Shown piece by piece: positions 61,481-64,000 of a stretch of 64,000 bases of DNA. This stretch comes from Stenomitos frigidus_A. GTDB taxonomy: Bacteria; Cyanobacteriota; Cyanobacteriia; Leptolyngbyales; Leptolyngbyaceae. The notes under the pieces are model-generated. The model was not told where the DNA came from, did not search any database, and saw only the letters and a program-made list of their open reading frames with translations. The stretch covers positions 1 to 64,000 of the forward strand of contig NZ_CAWNSW010000014.1 in NCBI RefSeq assembly GCF_963877135.1, given 5' to 3'. Numbering within the stretch: position 1 is the first letter of the stretch; the number at the start of each line of letters is the position of its first letter. The position numbers were made by a program, and so were the translations under genes.

Positions 61481-62332
61481 ATGCGTGCGAGTGAACTCCT
61501 GAAGCGCTATGCCGCAGGAGAAAGAGATTTCAGTCGGATTAGCTTGTGGGGGGTCAATCTCAGCAAAGCTAGCTTGAAAGGCATTGACCTAAGCCATGCT
61601 GATCTGAGAGGGGCAAATTTGTGCGGCATTGTGCTTCGAGAAGCATGCATGGATGGAACAAACTTGGCTGAGGCCGATTTGACCGGAGCTGATCTTTGGG
61701 GCGTCGATTTACGGGGTGCTGATTTGCAATGTGCCAATTTGACAGAAGCCAACTTGACTGGGGCCGATCTCCGACAAGCATGTTTAGTGCAGGCAATCCT
61801 GAATAAGGCAACCCTAAATTCGGTTAATCTCAGTCAGGCGAACTTGAACAGTGCCCACCTTTGGGGCTCAAACCTCTGCGCTGCCAAACTCCTTGAAATT
61901 GACCTGCGGGCTGCCAATTTGCGTGGTGCTTATCTATGCCAGGCCATTTTGAGCGGCGATTTGCGTGAGGCGAACCTGAGTGGTGCCAATTTAAGCTGGA
62001 CCATTTTGGCTGGGGCAAATTTGCAAGATGCCATTCTGACAGAAGCTGAATTGAGTAGTGCTAATCTCAATGGCGCGAACCTGACTAACGCTAAACTACG
62101 TGGTGCCGATTTGCGCGGTGCTGATCTAAGCGATGCCAATTTGAGCGGTGTTAACCTGACTGAAGCAAACCTCTCAATGGCAAAACTAACGGGTACGATC
62201 CTCAACGGTGCCACGCTCAGTGGTGCGGATCTACGCGGCACCAACCTGACCTCAACCGACCTTACGGAAGCCAATCTCCTCGGAGCCAACTTGCGCGGCG
62301 TGGTCATGCCAGATAATGTAGCCACTGGTTAG
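61481..62332 (+). CDS. Long pentapeptide-repeat protein
   Basis: After a short helical start (MRASELLKRYAAGERDF) nearly the whole 283-residue protein is A(D/N)Lxx pentapeptides (for example ADLTGADLWGVDLRGADLQ), about 50 units. It should form a long quadrilateral beta-helix. The start shares the ELL-RYA-G-RDFS pattern with the protein at 23817. GAGGGTAG upstream is a plausible ribosome site. One irregular spacer near residues 155-165 (LSGDLREANLS) lacks the usual five-residue phase. No function is assigned. Confidence 0.93.
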   Translation: MRASELLKRYAAGERDFSRISLWGVNLSKASLKGIDLSHADLRGANLCGIVLREACMDGTNLAEADLTGADLWGVDLRGADLQCANLTEANLTGADLRQACLVQAILNKATLNSVNLSQANLNSAHLWGSNLCAAKLLEIDLRAANLRGAYLCQAILSGDLREANLSGANLSWTILAGANLQDAILTEAELSSANLNGANLTNAKLRGADLRGADLSDANLSGVNLTEANLSMAKLTGTILNGATLSGADLRGTNLTSTDLTEANLLGANLRGVVMPDNVATG

Positions 62333-62385
62333 AAGGCAGCAGCAAAGCTGAAAATCGCCTATGGGGTGGGAAGATAAACAAACTT

Positions 62386-63042
62386 GTGAGCGACCCAGCA
62401 AGGTTCCCAAAAATCATTTTTCTTGACGCGGTAGGCACGCTGTTTGGTGTGACAGGCAGTGTAGGCGGTGTTTATGCTGATATTGCGCGTCAATTTGGGG
62501 TGGAAGTTTCGGCAACGGCTTTAAACCGAGCCTTTTTTCAGAGTTTTCGAGCAGCAGGAAGACCAGCGTTTGGGACAATCGATCGCGCCGAGATTCCAGC
62601 GAGAGAGTTCGCCTGGTGGTTTGCGATCGCCACCAACACCTTCAAGCAAGCAGGTGTTTTGGAACAATTTCCCGATTTCACCGAGTTTTTTGCTGCACTG
62701 TATGCGCACTTTGCGACGGCAGCGCCGTGGGTTGTGTATCCCGATGTGCGATCGGCATTAGAGCGCTGGCAACGCATGGGCATACCCCTGGGTGTTCTGT
62801 CTAACTTTGATTCGCGGCTTTATGCTGTGCTACAGGCTCTCGATTTAGCCACTTTTTTCGCATCTGTCACCCTTTCGACGGAGGTTGGTGCTGCAAAGCC
62901 TGACGCTCAAATTTTTGCGATCGCTCTTCAGAAACACGACTGTTTACCTAACGCTGCATGGCACATTGGTGACAGTTTTGAGGAAGACTACCAGGCCGCA
63001 AAAGCGGTCGGCATGCGCGGGATTTGGCTACGACGAACGTAG
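62386..63042 (+). CDS. HAD-family hydrolase (HDHD3/REG-2-like)
   Basis: A 218-residue haloacid-dehalogenase-fold phosphatase. Motif I is FLDAVGTLFG near residue 13, with the second acidic residue replaced by Val, as in HDHD3-like members. Motif II is LGVLSNFDSRL near 130, motif III is GAAKPDAQIF, and motif IV is HIGDSFEEDYQAAKAVGM near 195. The long cap (about 20-115) matches this subfamily. Substrate unknown. The start is GTG at 62386, preceded by no clear ribosome site. nurA follows on the same strand after 73 bases. Confidence 0.88.
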   Translation: MSDPARFPKIIFLDAVGTLFGVTGSVGGVYADIARQFGVEVSATALNRAFFQSFRAAGRPAFGTIDRAEIPAREFAWWFAIATNTFKQAGVLEQFPDFTEFFAALYAHFATAAPWVVYPDVRSALERWQRMGIPLGVLSNFDSRLYAVLQALDLATFFASVTLSTEVGAAKPDAQIFAIALQKHDCLPNAAWHIGDSFEEDYQAAKAVGMRGIWLRRT

Positions 63043-63115
63043 AGTTTGGGTGTAGGGTAGTAGAGACGTTTTTTGGAACGTCTGTACTGATCATCATGCT
63101 GTCTTACTGCTGGTT

Positions 63116-64000
63116 ATGACGCTAAAACCATCTCAAATCCTCAACCTGCTTAAAGAGAAGCGGGCTGATTTTGCTACGTTTGATCAAACGACGTTACAGG
63201 CGTTAGAGAAATATCGAAAAGCCTTGGCTGTGGCCTCACAGTCAACGGAAGCGGTTCTGTTGGAACAGCTGTCGGAGTTTGTCGCGAACGATCGCGGTGC
63301 GGAGCCCCTTGAACCACTGGGCGATCATCCAAATTGGCTGATGCCGTCTGGGCTGGCGTGGCAAAGTCGAGAGGAGAGTCATCAGTGGGTGCGCGATTGT
63401 CTCACGGGCGTTGCCACGTTTGCGGTCGATGGTTCCCAGATTTATCCCAGCAAAGACTTTTCGATTCCTGTGGCGCTGGTGCAGATTGGTTGGTTTGAGA
63501 ATTTGCACCAGCCCGGTGGACAGTACGACAAGGATATTGCCGTCGATGTGATGACGCCAGCCGATCTCAAAGCAAATACCAGCGGCGATCCGGTCGATCG
63601 ACGGGTGAATATGCGCCGCTTTGAGATGGAGACAGAACGACTGGTGCAATATATGGAAGACCGGGCAGGCTGCGGCGATTGTCTAGCGTTTCTGGATGGT
63701 TCGCTGGTAGTGACGTTTGCTGAAGCGTTTGATGAAAAGACGAAGCAGCACTATATTGATTGCGTTGTGCGCCTTCTGCAGGCAAGCGAAAAGTACCGAG
63801 TGCCGCTGGTTGGCTACATCGACACTTCCTACGCGCGTGATTTGACCTTGATGCTGCAACGGTTGTCACCGGGCTTACCCGATGCACCCGCTATTCACGA
63901 CGCGTCGTTAGTGCGGAGTATGCAGTGGGGCGATCGTACGCCTTTATTTCGCTGTCGCCGACCGGGGATTTTGAGGCAGTATCCAGGCGCGATCGCGAGC
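63116..64000 (+). CDS. nurA: NurA-type nuclease, 5-prime part
   Basis: An open frame of 295 codons running off the window without a stop. The start ATG follows CTGCTGGTT. The protein shows NurA nuclease motifs: FAVDGSQIYPSKDF near residue 105, containing the first catalytic aspartate; a second acidic motif in CLAFLDGSLVVTF near 190; and LVGYIDTSYARDL near 235. NurA is a 5-prime-to-3-prime nuclease that acts with the HerA helicase in end resection in archaea; the bacterial role is less clear. The 3-prime end and any herA neighbour lie outside the window. Confidence 0.9.
   Translation, partial: MTLKPSQILNLLKEKRADFATFDQTTLQALEKYRKALAVASQSTEAVLLEQLSEFVANDRGAEPLEPLGDHPNWLMPSGLAWQSREESHQWVRDCLTGVATFAVDGSQIYPSKDFSIPVALVQIGWFENLHQPGGQYDKDIAVDVMTPADLKANTSGDPVDRRVNMRRFEMETERLVQYMEDRAGCGDCLAFLDGSLVVTFAEAFDEKTKQHYIDCVVRLLQASEKYRVPLVGYIDTSYARDLTLMLQRLSPGLPDAPAIHDASLVRSMQWGDRTPLFRCRRPGILRQYPGAIAS

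Overview
The window is chromosomal DNA of a cyanobacterium. The octamer GCGATCGC (HIP1) and its GCGATCG core recur throughout, inside genes and between them. The gene set is cyanobacterial: ClpC with a ClpS adaptor, the Crr6 assembly factor for NDH-1, the lysA-cdaA-uppS block, plsX-fabH-fabD-plsC, a CobA-HemD fusion, multi-PAS sensor kinases, pentapeptide-repeat proteins, and large STAND/WD40 proteins. Degenerate seven-base tandem repeats such as (TTTTGAG)n and (GCTGAAA)n fill several gaps and enter some genes. I cannot name the genus; it resembles a larger-genome, Leptolyngbya-like or other filamentous lineage.

Layout. 1-4.8 kb: clpS, a CPBP membrane protease, a J-domain/TPR protein, a TM2-like membrane protein, a helix-hairpin-helix protein and lepB. 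4.9-5.9 kb: a ferredoxin-NADP-reductase-like flavoprotein behind a cobalamin riboswitch. 5.9-9.4 kb: an accessory block of a DUF6398 protein, an NTPase with nine TPRs and a zinc-ribbon protein. 9.5-16.3 kb: clpC, rimI, lysA, cdaA and uppS, the housekeeping core. 16.5-24.4 kb: an Ig-like/amidase protein, a PAS-GAF histidine kinase, an FMN reductase, a receiver/thioredoxin-reductase-like fusion and a pentapeptide protein. 24.6-28.6 kb: a surface-polysaccharide cluster (acetyltransferase, GT2, Wzy-like polymerase, 2OG-Fe(II) oxygenase), followed by 1.1 kb of mostly non-coding DNA with nested hairpins. 29.7-36.8 kb: a TPR protein, ispD, GT9, a GmhB-like phosphatase, a 25-residue microprotein, crr6 and slt. 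37.3-44.0 kb: a P-loop ATPase and a 1713-residue STAND protein with 14 WD40 repeats, the best candidate for a conflict or signalling system. 44-48 kb: small exported, membrane and PIN proteins. 48-56.4 kb: a hydrolase, cobA-hemD, an SH3 protein, acetyltransferases and the fatty-acid/phospholipid starter operon. 57-64 kb: a phospholipase-D-like lipoprotein, a second 25-residue microprotein ahead of an NDH-2 enzyme, a pentapeptide protein, a HAD phosphatase and the start of nurA, which runs off the window.

Most novel points: two unannotated 25-codon ORFs with strong Shine-Dalgarno sequences and apparently related products; a cobalamin riboswitch with a repeat inserted in its variable region, controlling an FNR-like gene; the ATPase plus STAND-WD40 pair; the DUF6398/TPR-NTPase block; and a 41-residue in-frame repeat insertion in rimI. 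No tRNA, rRNA, CRISPR array, transposase or prophage genes were recognised. Family names come from reading the protein sequences; no database was searched.
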